NCBI GenBank assembly: GCA_016793465.1
Contig: JAEUJW010000073.1
Span: 1 to 61,889, forward strand
Source: Myxococcales bacterium
GTDB taxonomy: Bacteria > Myxococcota > Polyangia > Nannocystales > Nannocystaceae
Reading direction: 5' to 3'
DNA: 61,889 nucleotides
This document shows positions 7,829 through 23,138 of this stretch, one piece after another; the first letter of the stretch is position 1; each line of letters begins with the position of its first letter. The position numbers were made by a program, and so were the translations under genes. A model generated the notes under the pieces. It saw nothing but the letters and a program-made list of their open reading frames with translations, had not been told where the DNA came from and ran no database searches.

Positions 7829-8717
7829 GACGCGCCTCCTCGGCCGGGCGCCTGCGCATCGTCACCACGACCGCGGCGGTGAGGCCTGCGACGGTCAGCC
7901 CCGCGACAGTGAGGCCCACGATCTTGAGCGGCGTGAGGGCGTCGCTCGAGGGCCCCGCCTCGCCGGCGCCGCAGTCCTCGAGCGAATCGCACGACCCCTT
8001 CTGCAAGGCGGCGAGGATCGCGTCCTCCGTGACGGGGCCCCACTTGCCATCGGCCTCGACGCCGAGCGCGGCCTGGGCCTTCTTCAGCGCCAGGGTCGCC
8101 ACCGGGCCCCACGCCGCGCCGACGTCGCCGGTGTAGTGTCCGAGGTCGGCGAGCGCCTGGAGGCGCTGGCGCGTCTGTAGCAGCGAGGCGCTTTGCCCCA
8201 CCATGCGCTGGACGTAGTTCGCGGGGTTCCGGAGGCCCTCGGGCGGCGGGTCGTCCTTCCACCAGCGAGAGTTCGCGGTGCGGCCTGGCCCCGCCGCGTA
8301 GGTCTCGAAGTGCAGCATGCCGTAGCTGCCGACGATGCGCCCGAGCTCGCCGCCGCGTTTAATTTTGTCGCCGACCTTGCGGCTCCACTCCTTGTGCGAC
8401 CCCGCGATGATGCCGCCGAGCACGAGGAAGAGGCCCGAGTCGGTGACGAAGAAGATCGCCTTCGTGCCCTCGGTCCAGCCCTTGTCGAGCCCGGCGATCG
8501 TGCCGTCCTCGGGGGCGACGATCAGGGCGCGGTCGGGGGCGCGCTGCAGGTCGACGCCCGCGTGCCAGCGCTGGCAGGTCTCCAGCGTGCAGCCGTCCGG
8601 ACGACCGCCGCCGAGGCTCCACGTCGCGAACTTCGGCGTCACGTCGGGCATGGGCCACAGCGGGTCTGCGCCGCCCTCGGCCATCGGTACTTCTTCCCAA
8701 TCCGGACTCCTCGCCAT
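7818..8717 (-). CDS. M23-like endopeptidase with peptidoglycan-binding domain and C-terminal anchor
   Basis: 299 residues; GGAGGGG lies just upstream of the ATG. A LytM/M23-like domain spans about 45-140, with the metal-binding H-x3-D in WHAGVDLQ (H52, D56). The downstream HxH motif reads MLH (M134-L135-H136 in SYGMLHFETY), so one expected histidine is missing and catalysis is uncertain. A PG_binding_1-type repeat follows (about 176-240; DGKWGPVTEDAI), then a Cys-containing linker and a membrane helix (about 262-287). It probably docks on peptidoglycan from the membrane. Confidence 0.8.
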   Translation of the reverse strand: MARSPDWEEVPMAEGGADPLWPMPDVTPKFATWSLGGGRPDGCTLETCQRWHAGVDLQRAPDRALIVAPEDGTIAGLDKGWTEGTKAIFFVTDSGLFLVLGGIIAGSHKEWSRKVGDKIKRGGELGRIVGSYGMLHFETYAAGPGRTANSRWWKDDPPPEGLRNPANYVQRMVGQSASLLQTRQRLQALADLGHYTGDVGAAWGPVATLALKKAQAALGVEADGKWGPVTEDAILAALQKGSCDSLEDCGAGEAGPSSDALTPLKIVGLTVAGLTVAGLTAAVVVTMRRRPAEEARHGD

Positions 8718-8719
8718 GA

Positions 8720-15243
<6,524 letters not shown>

Positions 15244-15247
<4 letters not shown>

Positions 15248-15642
15248 GGCGCCCCCTTCCGCTTGCACGGGCACGTCTCGCCCGCGGTGCAGGTGTCGCA
15301 GCCACACCCCGCGCCCCTGGGGGCGCCCGGTCCGGTCGGCCAGGTCTCCCACTCGCGGGCGGGCGCGCCTGCGTCTGCGAGGCGCTGCAGCCGGGCGCCG
15401 AGGTCGGCGTCGTGGTCGGTCCCGAGGCACTGGTAGAGGACGCCGAGCTGATCCGGGAGGGGCGGCTCGGCGACGGGCGTGCAGCGGATGAGGCCGCTGC
15501 GGGCGAGGATCTGGTAGCCGCCCCGCATGGGTTCGACGATGCTCCGCTGCGCGATCACGGCGAGCCGCGCCGTGTCGACGTACCAGCGCTTGCCGACGCG
15601 GTAGGCGTGGCCCGGGGTGGGGTGAGTCGCTCCGCGGCTCAT
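15244..15642 (-). CDS. Small protein with metallothionein-like Cys-rich tail
   Basis: 132 residues from MSRGATH, two bases after the preceding stop and overlapping the methylase/helicase start by four bases. The body is unremarkable; residues about 40-60 contain GGYQILARSGLIRC. The C-terminal ~20 residues hold six cysteines in close pairs (AGCGCDTCTAGETCPCKRK), resembling a metal-binding knuckle. No family is recognised. Tight coupling to the helicase gene suggests a partner or accessory DNA-binding factor. Confidence 0.6.
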
Positions 15643-15644
15643 CG

Positions 15645-16598
15645 CTACATGTCCTCCAGGATCTTCTTCAGCGACCCGCCGATCTTCTCGTCCAGATCCG
15701 GGTTGACCTCGTCGGCGGTCGTCGCCGCCGGCTCCGCCGACGTCGGCTTCACAACGGTGATCTTCCCGGTGAGATCGATATCGGGGAGCTTGACCAGCGG
15801 CTTGTCCGTCTCCGCGAGGACGGGCGCCAGTCGCTCCCTGGCGGCCGCCCTCTGGGCGGGCGTCCCGCACATGTAGCGCGCCATCTCGAGGGTGAGCGTC
15901 GTGAGCGGCGCGGTCGGGACCTCCTCCCTGGCCCGCTTGCCCGCGATGTGCATGAGGTCCTCGGCCGAGCCACAGGCGACCTGCTGCCACTTGCCGCCGT
16001 CCCACTCGTAGAACAGCGCGTACGTGTCGTCGCCGGCGTGCAGGATCTTGAACTGCCCTTTGCCCCACCGCGCCATGACGCCGCTGCGGCCGTCCACCGT
16101 GATCTCCTTCCAGCCGAGCTCGCCGCGCTTGTTGTTGCGGCGCGATTTCACGAGGACCGAGCGAACCTTCGCCAGCACGGCCTTGTCGTCTTCGGACAGC
16201 GTTGACTCGTCGATGACGATCTCGCGGCTCTCCTGGGTGGTCATCGGCGCCGTGCCGATCGTGCTCGCGTTGACCCCGGAGCCCGCCGCCTCGGGCTCGG
16301 GCGAGCTTCCCTGGCGGCCCTCGGTCCTTTTTCGCTTCTTCCGCTTACGCTTCTCGGCGGGGCGTGCGTCGGACTCGTCGGCGCTCGTGGTCACCGTCTT
16401 CGAGGCCGCGGGGAGCTCCTCGGCCGGGGCCGTGGCCCTCGCGCTCGCACCCGTCTCGCGGCGATCGGCTGGCTTCGGGGGCGTGAACGCGGCGCCCGGC
16501 GTGATCGACACGTCGACCAGCTCACCCGTGATCGAGTCGCGCAGGCGCATCGACCCGCCCGTCACACGCACTTCTTCGACGATGTATTCTCTGGCCAT
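15645..16598 (-). CDS. Hypothetical protein with strongly basic segment
   Basis: 317 residues; GGAG eight bases before the ATG. A short N-terminal beta segment (YIVEEVRVTGGSMRLRD) leads into a Pro/Ala-rich linker, then a lysine/arginine patch (EKRKRKKRKRTEGR, about residues 81-95) that could bind nucleic acid. The central domain (KWQQVACGSAEDLMHIAGK, preceded by DTYALFYEWDGG) looks folded but unfamiliar. It lies just upstream of the Cys-rich protein and methylase/helicase, consistent with a DNA-handling role; that is inference. Confidence 0.6.
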   Translation of the reverse strand: MAREYIVEEVRVTGGSMRLRDSITGELVDVSITPGAAFTPPKPADRRETGASARATAPAEELPAASKTVTTSADESDARPAEKRKRKKRKRTEGRQGSSPEPEAAGSGVNASTIGTAPMTTQESREIVIDESTLSEDDKAVLAKVRSVLVKSRRNNKRGELGWKEITVDGRSGVMARWGKGQFKILHAGDDTYALFYEWDGGKWQQVACGSAEDLMHIAGKRAREEVPTAPLTTLTLEMARYMCGTPAQRAAARERLAPVLAETDKPLVKLPDIDLTGKITVVKPTSAEPAATTADEVNPDLDEKIGGSLKKILEDM

Positions 16599-16713
16599 TT
16601 CGCACTCCGTTTCGTCAATGAAGGCTCTCGCGCCATTCGGCGCTCGTCATCACGCATTGCTCGCATTCGCCTAACTTACCTGCGTCGGACCGCGCGCCGA
16701 CGAATCGCGCGAA

Positions 16714-18606
16714 TCACACTCGTGCCGCGCGCCACCGCAAGACGCCGATGGCAACGCCGATCGTCGTGGCGAGCGCGGCTCCCCCGAGGAGGGCGGGGCC
16801 GAGCCAGCGCCGGCCCGGTTCGTCATCGCCGCCGGGGTCGAACGGCAGTCCTCCCTGGAGCGGCCTCGGTGCGTCGGGAACTGGATCCTTCGGGTCGAGC
16901 GGCTCCGCGTTCGGCCCCAGCTTCAGGCCCAGCTTGGCCGTCGCACGCTGGGCCGCCGTCGTCGGAACGCCCGCCTGGCGGAGAAGTTCGGCGTATTCCT
17001 TGTCGACCTCGCGCACGGTCTCGTATTCGACCCCCATACGTGCGGGGTGTTTGAGCAGGCGCTTGCGCATCTCGATGCAGTGGTCGCGCAGATCCTTGTT
17101 GTCGGTGAAGGCGGCGTAGGCCGGGCGACCGTCGACGGCGAGGGGGCGTACGTAGGCACAGTCGAGGCTGCGCGAGAGTCGGCGGCGTTGGAGCTGGGCG
17201 ACGGCGCGGGCGGCCGGGGTGGTCATGACCTCGTCGGCGCGCTTGTACTGCGTGAGCAGAAGTTCCACGGGCGGCCAGGGGACGCAGGCGTAATCGCGTC
17301 GGCTCCCCAATTTCGATGGAGGAGGGGCCTGAAAGGCGCCGGTCTTATCGTCGTAGGGCCACTTCTGCGCGGTCTCGAAGGCGTACCGCTTGCCGTCATG
17401 TAGGCCATCCGCGAACCAACACCCCGTGCGCGTCTTGGGGGTGGCGAGCAAGCCGTCCTTGAACGTGCCCGGGGTGACGAGCGGGACATACTTCCCGTTC
17501 GGCGCTGCTGGCCGGTAGATACCGGAGGCGTTCGCCCCGAGGCGCCACTCCCCGTGGACCTTCCGAGCGAGGTAGGGGAGCAGGTAATCGCCGTGGCCCT
17601 GCTCCATCGCCGACTCGTAGAGCGCGGAGAACCAGTCCCGCCAGAGCCGCTCGATCTTCGCGCAGTCGACCTTGTACGCGTCCGGACCGCCCGCCGCGAT
17701 CTGCTGCCACGTGGTCCCGGCGAGCTGCTGGAGTGCCGGGAAGAAGTCCCCCGTCTGCGTGAACTCGCCGTGCTGCTGGACGATCTCTCCGCTGCCGTAG
17801 TACCGCAGCTCGGAGTTCGGCGGCTGGTTCCAGTTGCGGTACTGAACGAGGCCGGCGACGCGGAACGTGCCCGGCAGGCAGCCGTACGCGCCGCTGTAGA
17901 GCACCGCCTTGTTCGCAAACGGGGCAAAAATCTTACCGAGGATCTTCTTGGGATCGTCAGCGTCGACGCCGTCAGCCAGATCCCAAGGGATGGCTTCGGT
18001 TGGCGGGCTGAAGAGAGGAGTCCAGTCCACGCCCGCGGCGTCGATGTTGATAAATGTGCGTACCCACTCCTGATCGACCTCGCGATTGTATTTACCCCAC
18101 GGCAAACGTGCGCGCTGAGGCGGCGGGACGCCGTCCTTATTGCCACCTGCAAAGATCGACGCAAGGGCGCGTCCGATACCAACGACGAGACCGATAATCC
18201 ATCCGGCAACAGGAACAGCGGACACCGCATTGAGGGCAAGATCGATAGCGACGCTCGACATCGCACTAAGAAGACGTGACGGATCGGAAGTCACGCCGAA
18301 GGGCACTTCCGCGAGCAGACCGGCGATCGATTTCGTTTTCGGATCAATCCAAGCGGCTTCCGACCAAACGTTGTCCAGCAGATCGCCCGCAAGCGTCGCT
18401 TTAGTCTTCCAAAGCATCTGCGTCGCTTGATTCCACGCCTGAGCTCCGGCTTGACTCAGGATTGCATCCCCGATTTGCTGGCTCTGGCCGTGGCGCTCCA
18501 TCAATGCCTGGAAAGCCTTGTCCGCGTAGACGTCGGCCCCAGGGTATGGACTGTTAAAGATGTCCGGCACTCGGTCGAAAAGAGGATCGTTCGGATTGAT
18601 GATCAT
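16714..18606 (-). CDS. Large hypothetical protein with internal and C-terminal membrane segments
   Basis: 630 residues; GAGGTGAG precedes the ATG by five bases. An internal hydrophobic stretch (about 129-157, AVPVAGWIIGLVVGIGRAL) could be a membrane or fusion-like segment, and a C-terminal helix (about 603-622) anchors the protein. Between them lies a large domain with many aromatic residues (TPLFSPPTEAIPWDLADG, WRDWFSALYESAM). No family is recognised. The size and two hydrophobic regions suit an envelope-spanning or virion-membrane protein. The next gene's stop overlaps its start as ATGA. Confidence 0.65.
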   Translation of the reverse strand: MIINPNDPLFDRVPDIFNSPYPGADVYADKAFQALMERHGQSQQIGDAILSQAGAQAWNQATQMLWKTKATLAGDLLDNVWSEAAWIDPKTKSIAGLLAEVPFGVTSDPSRLLSAMSSVAIDLALNAVSAVPVAGWIIGLVVGIGRALASIFAGGNKDGVPPPQRARLPWGKYNREVDQEWVRTFINIDAAGVDWTPLFSPPTEAIPWDLADGVDADDPKKILGKIFAPFANKAVLYSGAYGCLPGTFRVAGLVQYRNWNQPPNSELRYYGSGEIVQQHGEFTQTGDFFPALQQLAGTTWQQIAAGGPDAYKVDCAKIERLWRDWFSALYESAMEQGHGDYLLPYLARKVHGEWRLGANASGIYRPAAPNGKYVPLVTPGTFKDGLLATPKTRTGCWFADGLHDGKRYAFETAQKWPYDDKTGAFQAPPPSKLGSRRDYACVPWPPVELLLTQYKRADEVMTTPAARAVAQLQRRRLSRSLDCAYVRPLAVDGRPAYAAFTDNKDLRDHCIEMRKRLLKHPARMGVEYETVREVDKEYAELLRQAGVPTTAAQRATAKLGLKLGPNAEPLDPKDPVPDAPRPLQGGLPFDPGGDDEPGRRWLGPALLGGAALATTIGVAIGVLRWRAARV

Positions 18607-18947
18607 GAACTCACCTCACACCACATCACAGAGCACATTAGTGGAGATGCCTCAAGACTCTGGGGGCACTCAAGGCTGACTGCGTCACAGTAGATGTGGC
18701 AGAGCCCTGCAACGCATTCGTGACGAAAGCCCGCTACAGGCTGGCAGTCTGAATTCACTTCGCAGGTCTCCTCGCAATAGCCTTTGAAGCAGTAGAGGCC
18801 CATTCCGCACGGCGAGCTTTGATCGGATTCCTCGTCCACGTCGCAGGGCTCGCCGAATTCGGCGCCGGTGGCGGGCTCGTCCTCCTTGCACGCGACGCCG
18901 TCGGCGAGGATGAACAGGAGGGGGAGGAGGGTGATCGGGCTGCGCAT
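18603..18947 (-). CDS. Cys-rich lipoprotein
   Basis: 114 residues. The N-terminus MRSPITLLPLLFILADGVAC is a lipoprotein signal with the acylated Cys at about position 20. The mature part has regularly spaced cysteines (EPCDVDEESDQSSPCGMGLYC, FKGYCEETC, DCQPV, CHIYC), typical of the small Dickkopf/EGF-like secreted domains common in myxobacterial lipoproteins. Codon use and overlap with the next gene place it within the block, so the element would put a lipoprotein in its host's envelope. Confidence 0.65.
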   Translation of the reverse strand: MRSPITLLPLLFILADGVACKEDEPATGAEFGEPCDVDEESDQSSPCGMGLYCFKGYCEETCEVNSDCQPVAGFRHECVAGLCHIYCDAVSLECPQSLEASPLMCSVMWCEVSS

Positions 18948-18999
18948 GGCGTCAGCGTACGACGGCGCGGTCTCGCGCGTCGAGCGGATTTGCGCGGCC

Positions 19000-20004
19000 T
19001 CAGCCAGCACGGGCCACCTCCTGGACATGCCGGCGCAGGAACGGGTCGGGCGACTCCTTGGCGAGCCGCTGGATCTCCGGGGCGAGCTTCGGGAGGGCGC
19101 GGAGCGTCGCCCGCCGCACGGCGAAGAAACCCGCGAAGCGGCGGATGACGTAGTTGTAGGCCGGCGCGGCGACGCGGCCGCGTGGGCCGTCCAGGCCGAC
19201 GATGTGCAGGCTGCCCTGATGCACGTGGAGGAGACCGCTGCGGCGGTAGAGGCCGCCGGGTTCGATGCGGCTAGTCTGGTTGTCCGGCACTCGCGCCAGG
19301 AGCGGCGTCGTGTGCGTGACGAAGTGGTTGAAGATTGCCGCGACCTGGCGGGCGTCCTGCTGCAGATTCGTCCGCGGATCAAGCATGCTGACAGCGACCT
19401 GCATGCCCTCGAGGGCGGGGCTCGTCGGCCAGCGCATGCCGGGACCGGTGCTCTCGAGGCGTGTGCTGTACACCCAGGGGAACGTGCCCAGGTGAAGCAC
19501 GAGCGGCGTGGTCCACCCGCACGCGCTCTCGGCCCGCGGTGGGGGTCCGGGCCACCCGTCGCCGAAGTAGCCGGGGGCCGTGTCCGGGTAGAAGGCGCGG
19601 AGCGATCGGCCGGTCTCGGAGTAGCACGCGCCGGCCGGGAGTGTCGTCGGGTCGGCGGTGACGCGCCACAGCTCGCCGGTCGTCCTCGCGGCCGCGGCGA
19701 GCTGGCGCAGAGCGGCGGACTGCACACGGGCCTGCTCGTCGCTGGTGTTCCCGGGACGCCCTTGCAGGGACCGCTCGAACGCGGCGAGGCCGACCGCGTT
19801 CATCGCGGCGATCCGATCGTCCGTCGTCGGGATGGCGGTGGGCATCGCGGCGAACTGCTGGGCGAAGCCGAGGGTGTCCGCGATGGCGAGCCACTCGCGG
19901 CGGTACCACGTCATGACATCCATCGACGAGCGCAGCTCGAAGTCGCCGGCGAGGTCGGCGAGCGCCTTGATGTTGTCGCCGTAGAGGGAGAGGTCGGGGG
20001 TCAT
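19000..20004 (-). CDS. Hypothetical protein, beta-rich C-terminal half
   Basis: 334 residues. The N-terminal third is helical (WYRREWLAIADTLGFAQQF). The rest is strand-rich, with Trp/Tyr/His (LVLHLGTFPWVYSTRLES; SGLLHVHQGSLHIVGLDG), and ends in a basic helix. No signal peptide, membrane helix or known motif is seen. Its start overlaps the lytic-transglycosylase-like gene's stop (ATGA). A structural role in the same assembly is possible. Confidence 0.55.
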   Translation of the reverse strand: MTPDLSLYGDNIKALADLAGDFELRSSMDVMTWYRREWLAIADTLGFAQQFAAMPTAIPTTDDRIAAMNAVGLAAFERSLQGRPGNTSDEQARVQSAALRQLAAAARTTGELWRVTADPTTLPAGACYSETGRSLRAFYPDTAPGYFGDGWPGPPPRAESACGWTTPLVLHLGTFPWVYSTRLESTGPGMRWPTSPALEGMQVAVSMLDPRTNLQQDARQVAAIFNHFVTHTTPLLARVPDNQTSRIEPGGLYRRSGLLHVHQGSLHIVGLDGPRGRVAAPAYNYVIRRFAGFFAVRRATLRALPKLAPEIQRLAKESPDPFLRRHVQEVARAG

Positions 20005-20837
20005 GCGAGATCCTTCGGCAGTGCGCCGACGAGGGCTTTAAAAACTGCAGGGACGCCCGGCCACGCGGAGGCGTCGAGCTTCGGGGGGATCGTGCTGGAG
20101 TCGGAGAGGTCGATGCCGATGGCCTTCGCGTCGTCCAGGAACCTCGCGCGAACCGCGTTGTACTTCTCGTTGCCGCGGCCGTCTTTCAGCAGCGAAGGGC
20201 TGGCCCACCCGGCCTTGAGATCGGCGTGGTCGTCGATCCGATACTGGGTGAGCAGGCGCTGCATGTACACGACGGCGCCGAACGCCGCGGCCCGCGGCTG
20301 GAAGACCAGTTCGGGCGGCGCCTGGAGGAGCGGCGCCTTCTTCCCGACCTCGGGCACACCGGTCCACAGGAAGTAGGGCGCGAGCAGCCCGAAGAGGCCG
20401 CCGCTGCCGAACTCGGCGGCCTGCTCGCCGTACTTGAGGGGCGGGTTGCGGTCCTTGCCGTTCTTGTAGGCCGCGCGCGAGCTGTCGCGCTCGTCCTGTT
20501 CGCCCGAAGCGTTGCCGTTCTGGGCGGTGGTGACGTACCGCGATTCGCGGTACGCGATCACCGAGTACAGGCGGCCCGATCCCGGGATCTTGCCGATCTC
20601 TGCCATGAGCTCGAACAGCGGGCGGAGGTCGATCGGCGTGTCGCCCCAGTTCTTCTGCAGGTCGCCGCTCACGTCGGTCGCCCGCGGCAGCGGGGCGAGG
20701 TCCATCGGCGGCAGATCGGTGGACCCGGATGGCGAGCCCGGCGTGGGGCTCGCCGCGCTGGCGCGCCGGCCGGCGAGGAACACGGCGCCACCGACGCCGA
20801 ACGTCGCGCCAAGCGTGAGCCAGAGATTCCGGTTCAT
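20001..20837 (-). CDS. Membrane-anchored lytic-transglycosylase-like protein
   Basis: 278 residues. An N-terminal membrane anchor (about 5-22) is followed by a Pro/Ser linker. The domain then contains SVIAYRESRY with the candidate catalytic Glu98, and SGGLFGLLAPYFLWTG, which recalls the 'GxxGLxQ' segment of SLT/goose-lysozyme folds. The last helix-rich part is consistent with that fold. Cleavage of peptidoglycan glycan strands close to the membrane is the likely role. It pairs logically with the membrane-anchored M23-like gene at 7818-8717. Assignment rests on short motifs. Confidence 0.6.
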   Translation of the reverse strand: MNRNLWLTLGATFGVGGAVFLAGRRASAASPTPGSPSGSTDLPPMDLAPLPRATDVSGDLQKNWGDTPIDLRPLFELMAEIGKIPGSGRLYSVIAYRESRYVTTAQNGNASGEQDERDSSRAAYKNGKDRNPPLKYGEQAAEFGSGGLFGLLAPYFLWTGVPEVGKKAPLLQAPPELVFQPRAAAFGAVVYMQRLLTQYRIDDHADLKAGWASPSLLKDGRGNEKYNAVRARFLDDAKAIGIDLSDSSTIPPKLDASAWPGVPAVFKALVGALPKDLA

Positions 20838-21676
20838 GTCGGCTCCTTCGCGGGCGACGCGGCCGGCGCGGAGGAGGAGCTGGAGGGCGGTGTGCCCGTC
20901 ATCGGCGCCGCGGTCGCGGTCGCGGGGGGCGCGAGCGGCGGCGTGTGCATCGTCGGCGCGGGGATCGACGCGGGCTTCTGACGGCTCTGCCGGAGCGCGT
21001 AGAGCGTGATGCCGATGGTCGTCAGGGTGGTGGCGCCCGCGATGAGGACCGCGGGGTGCCGCCACGAGAACGCCGGGAGCGGCGGGGGCTGCGGGCTGCC
21101 GCCGGGTTGCCCGCCGGTGTTCACGCCGCCGTTCCCTGGCGGCGTGCCATCGTTCTGCGGGACGATGCCGCCACCTTGCGTCTGGCCCGCCGTGGCGCCG
21201 CTGGTCGTCATCCAGCCCTGCGGGGCAATCCACCTCTTGATCGTCGCCGTGTCCCACAGGTCGAGCGCCTTGTAGAGCGGCTCCCAAGCAGCCCCCTCGG
21301 GCCCGCCGCGGTCGGGGATGCGGTTGCCCGGATCGGCGTCGATCGCGTCGACCTGGCCGCGCAGCAGAATCAGCGCCGCCGGGGGCAACGCGCCCGGAGC
21401 GGGCGAGAAGACGATACCGCCCGACCCACCGCGCCCACCCCCGCCTCCGCGAGGGGTCGCCGCCTGGACCGCCGACCACGGCCAGGCGCTCGTCGGCGCC
21501 GGCTTGACGCGCGCGAGGAACTCCGCGCGCGCGAGGTCCGACGCGTCGTCGTAGGCGGCCTTGATGAACAGCGACACGTCCTCCTCACGGAGCAGCCGCT
21601 CGGGGCCGGTGACGCGGCGCTCGAGGTCCGCGAGCTCGATGAGCCTGGCCACGCGATTTCGGTCGAGCACCATCAT
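20834..21676 (-). CDS. Hypothetical protein with Gly-rich linker and membrane segment
   Basis: 280 residues; GAGGTGG precedes tandem ATG codons. The N-terminal helical domain (about 1-60) is followed by a Gly-rich stretch, a second small domain (KALDLWDTATIKRWI) and a Gly/Pro linker. A membrane helix (about 207-226) and a Pro/Thr/Ser-rich C-terminal tail complete it. No family is recognised. Its stop overlaps the next gene's start as ATGA. Confidence 0.55.
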   Translation of the reverse strand: MMVLDRNRVARLIELADLERRVTGPERLLREEDVSLFIKAAYDDASDLARAEFLARVKPAPTSAWPWSAVQAATPRGGGGGRGGSGGIVFSPAPGALPPAALILLRGQVDAIDADPGNRIPDRGGPEGAAWEPLYKALDLWDTATIKRWIAPQGWMTTSGATAGQTQGGGIVPQNDGTPPGNGGVNTGGQPGGSPQPPPLPAFSWRHPAVLIAGATTLTTIGITLYALRQSRQKPASIPAPTMHTPPLAPPATATAAPMTGTPPSSSSSAPAASPAKEPT

Positions 21677-21691
21677 GATCCACCTCGTTTC

Positions 21692-22417
21692 CTAGACGCC
21701 TGTGAACGCCCAGGCGTCGCCGTTGTTGATCACGAACACCGACCGGGTGACGGGGAAGTTCGCCAGCCCGCCCGCGAGGTTGTCGCCCGCGCTCGCCGTC
21801 AGTACCGGCGTCCCGGCGCCGCGGCGCGTGAACGTCAGCATCGCGTCCAGAGGCACGAGGCCGCGGGTCGGGAGCGTCACGACGTCGGCGTTGGCCGAGT
21901 CGTGGATGATGTGGAGCTGGCCGGTCCACGCGGGGATGCCCCCCGGCCCCTGCATCGTCAGCGAGGCCACGCTGCCGGCCTTGCTGGTCGCGGTGGCCTG
22001 CGCCCAGTCGCGGAGGCGCGAGCCGAGCTCGTTCGTCCCGCCGATGCTCTCGGCGAGCAGCTCAACCACGATCTCCGGGTTCTGCGGCGCGACCTTGAAG
22101 CGCAGCCGATCGGTCGGTCGCACGAGCACCAGGTGCGTGTTATCCGGGGTCGGCCGGTACTGCACGCGCGGCTGCACGGGCGGGCCGCTCTGCAGCTCGA
22201 AGAAGTCGCCCGGGGCGAGCGGCACGGTCGTCAAGATGTTGACGTGGAGGAGGTACGGGTCGCCGCCCGGCACCTTCCCCCACAGCCCCGCGGGTACGAT
22301 ACCCACGGGCGCCTCGAGCGACGTCTCGATCCAGCCGTCCGCTTGGCGGAAGGCGGGCACCGCCTGGTACTCGGTCACTCCGTCGAACTCTCGCGCGCGG
22401 AGTCTGATCTTGTCCAT
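21692..22417 (-). CDS. Beta-rich protein, candidate structural subunit
   Basis: 241 residues from the ATG of MDKIRL, chosen because GGAGG lies five bases upstream. The protein is nearly all beta: LLHVNILTTVPLAPGDFF, THLVLVRPTDRLRFKV, PEIVVELL, DAMLTFTRRGAG, TRSVFVINNGDAWAF. It has no cysteines near the end, no signal peptide and no membrane helix. The composition fits a jelly-roll or other beta-sandwich particle subunit. It is adjacent to another beta-rich protein (22488-23138). No family is recognised by sequence. Confidence 0.6.
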   Translation of the reverse strand: MDKIRLRAREFDGVTEYQAVPAFRQADGWIETSLEAPVGIVPAGLWGKVPGGDPYLLHVNILTTVPLAPGDFFELQSGPPVQPRVQYRPTPDNTHLVLVRPTDRLRFKVAPQNPEIVVELLAESIGGTNELGSRLRDWAQATATSKAGSVASLTMQGPGGIPAWTGQLHIIHDSANADVVTLPTRGLVPLDAMLTFTRRGAGTPVLTASAGDNLAGGLANFPVTRSVFVINNGDAWAFTGV

Positions 22418-22487
22418 ACACACCTCCATCGCGGCACGCTGCCGCTCGTCATCTACCTGCTCCAAACCACGCGGCGCAATGCCGCCG

Positions 22488-23138
22488 CTACGCGCTGCCG
22501 TTGTTCCCGCAGTCGCAGTTCCGACCCATCGCGCACGACGAGCAGCACTTGATGCCCTTGCCGTGGTGAACGAACAGACGGATGTTCTCGATCTGGTTGT
22601 TGTTGCCCAGGTGGCGGATCCGGGCCTTCAGGCGGTTGTTGCCGCCGACGCAGCAGTGCTGCCCCATCGCCAGCGGGACCGGCAGCAGGCCGTCGCCGAT
22701 CACGGTGCCGTCCGAGTTGTAGATCTCGCTGCCGTAGTGCTTGGTGTCGAGCAGCTCGTCATCGAGGAACCACTCGATCTGGATCTCGTCGTGGTTGCTG
22801 CCGTTGTTGGCGAGGCGGTAGCGCAGGCTGTAGCAGCCGGTCGGCCACGGCGGCCGGACGTCCTGCGCGAGCAGCACCGACGCGCCCGGGACGACGGGGA
22901 TCTGGCCCTCCTGGATGACGTTGATGTCGGTGCGCCCGCCCCGGTAGAACCGGTGCGTCGTGATCGACGCGTAGAGCAGGTTCTCGCAGCCGTTCGACGG
23001 CATGAGCGTACCGCACGCCGGCAGGGCGTTCGGCGCACCGCTCGTGATCTGCATCAGCGCGCCCGGGTTACGGCTCAGCTCCGCGACGATCTGCTTGGCG
23101 AGGAGGGCAATGTTGGGGTTGTTCTCGGTGTCCTGCAT
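22488..23138 (-). CDS. Beta-rich protein with Cys-rich tail, candidate structural subunit
   Basis: 216 residues from ATG 23138, which overlaps the preceding TGA by one base; GTG at 23141 is an alternative. A short N-terminal helix (NIALLAKQIVAELSR) leads into a strand-rich core (HRFYRGGRTDINVIQEGQI, EIQIEWFLDDELLDTKHYG, NRLKARIRHLGNNNQIENI). The last ~20 residues carry six Cys (KCCSSCAMGRNCDCGNN). The core could be a single jelly roll, and Cys tails can bind metal or crosslink. A pair with the next gene product is plausible but unproven. Confidence 0.6.
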   Translation of the reverse strand: MQDTENNPNIALLAKQIVAELSRNPGALMQITSGAPNALPACGTLMPSNGCENLLYASITTHRFYRGGRTDINVIQEGQIPVVPGASVLLAQDVRPPWPTGCYSLRYRLANNGSNHDEIQIEWFLDDELLDTKHYGSEIYNSDGTVIGDGLLPVPLAMGQHCCVGGNNRLKARIRHLGNNNQIENIRLFVHHGKGIKCCSSCAMGRNCDCGNNGSA

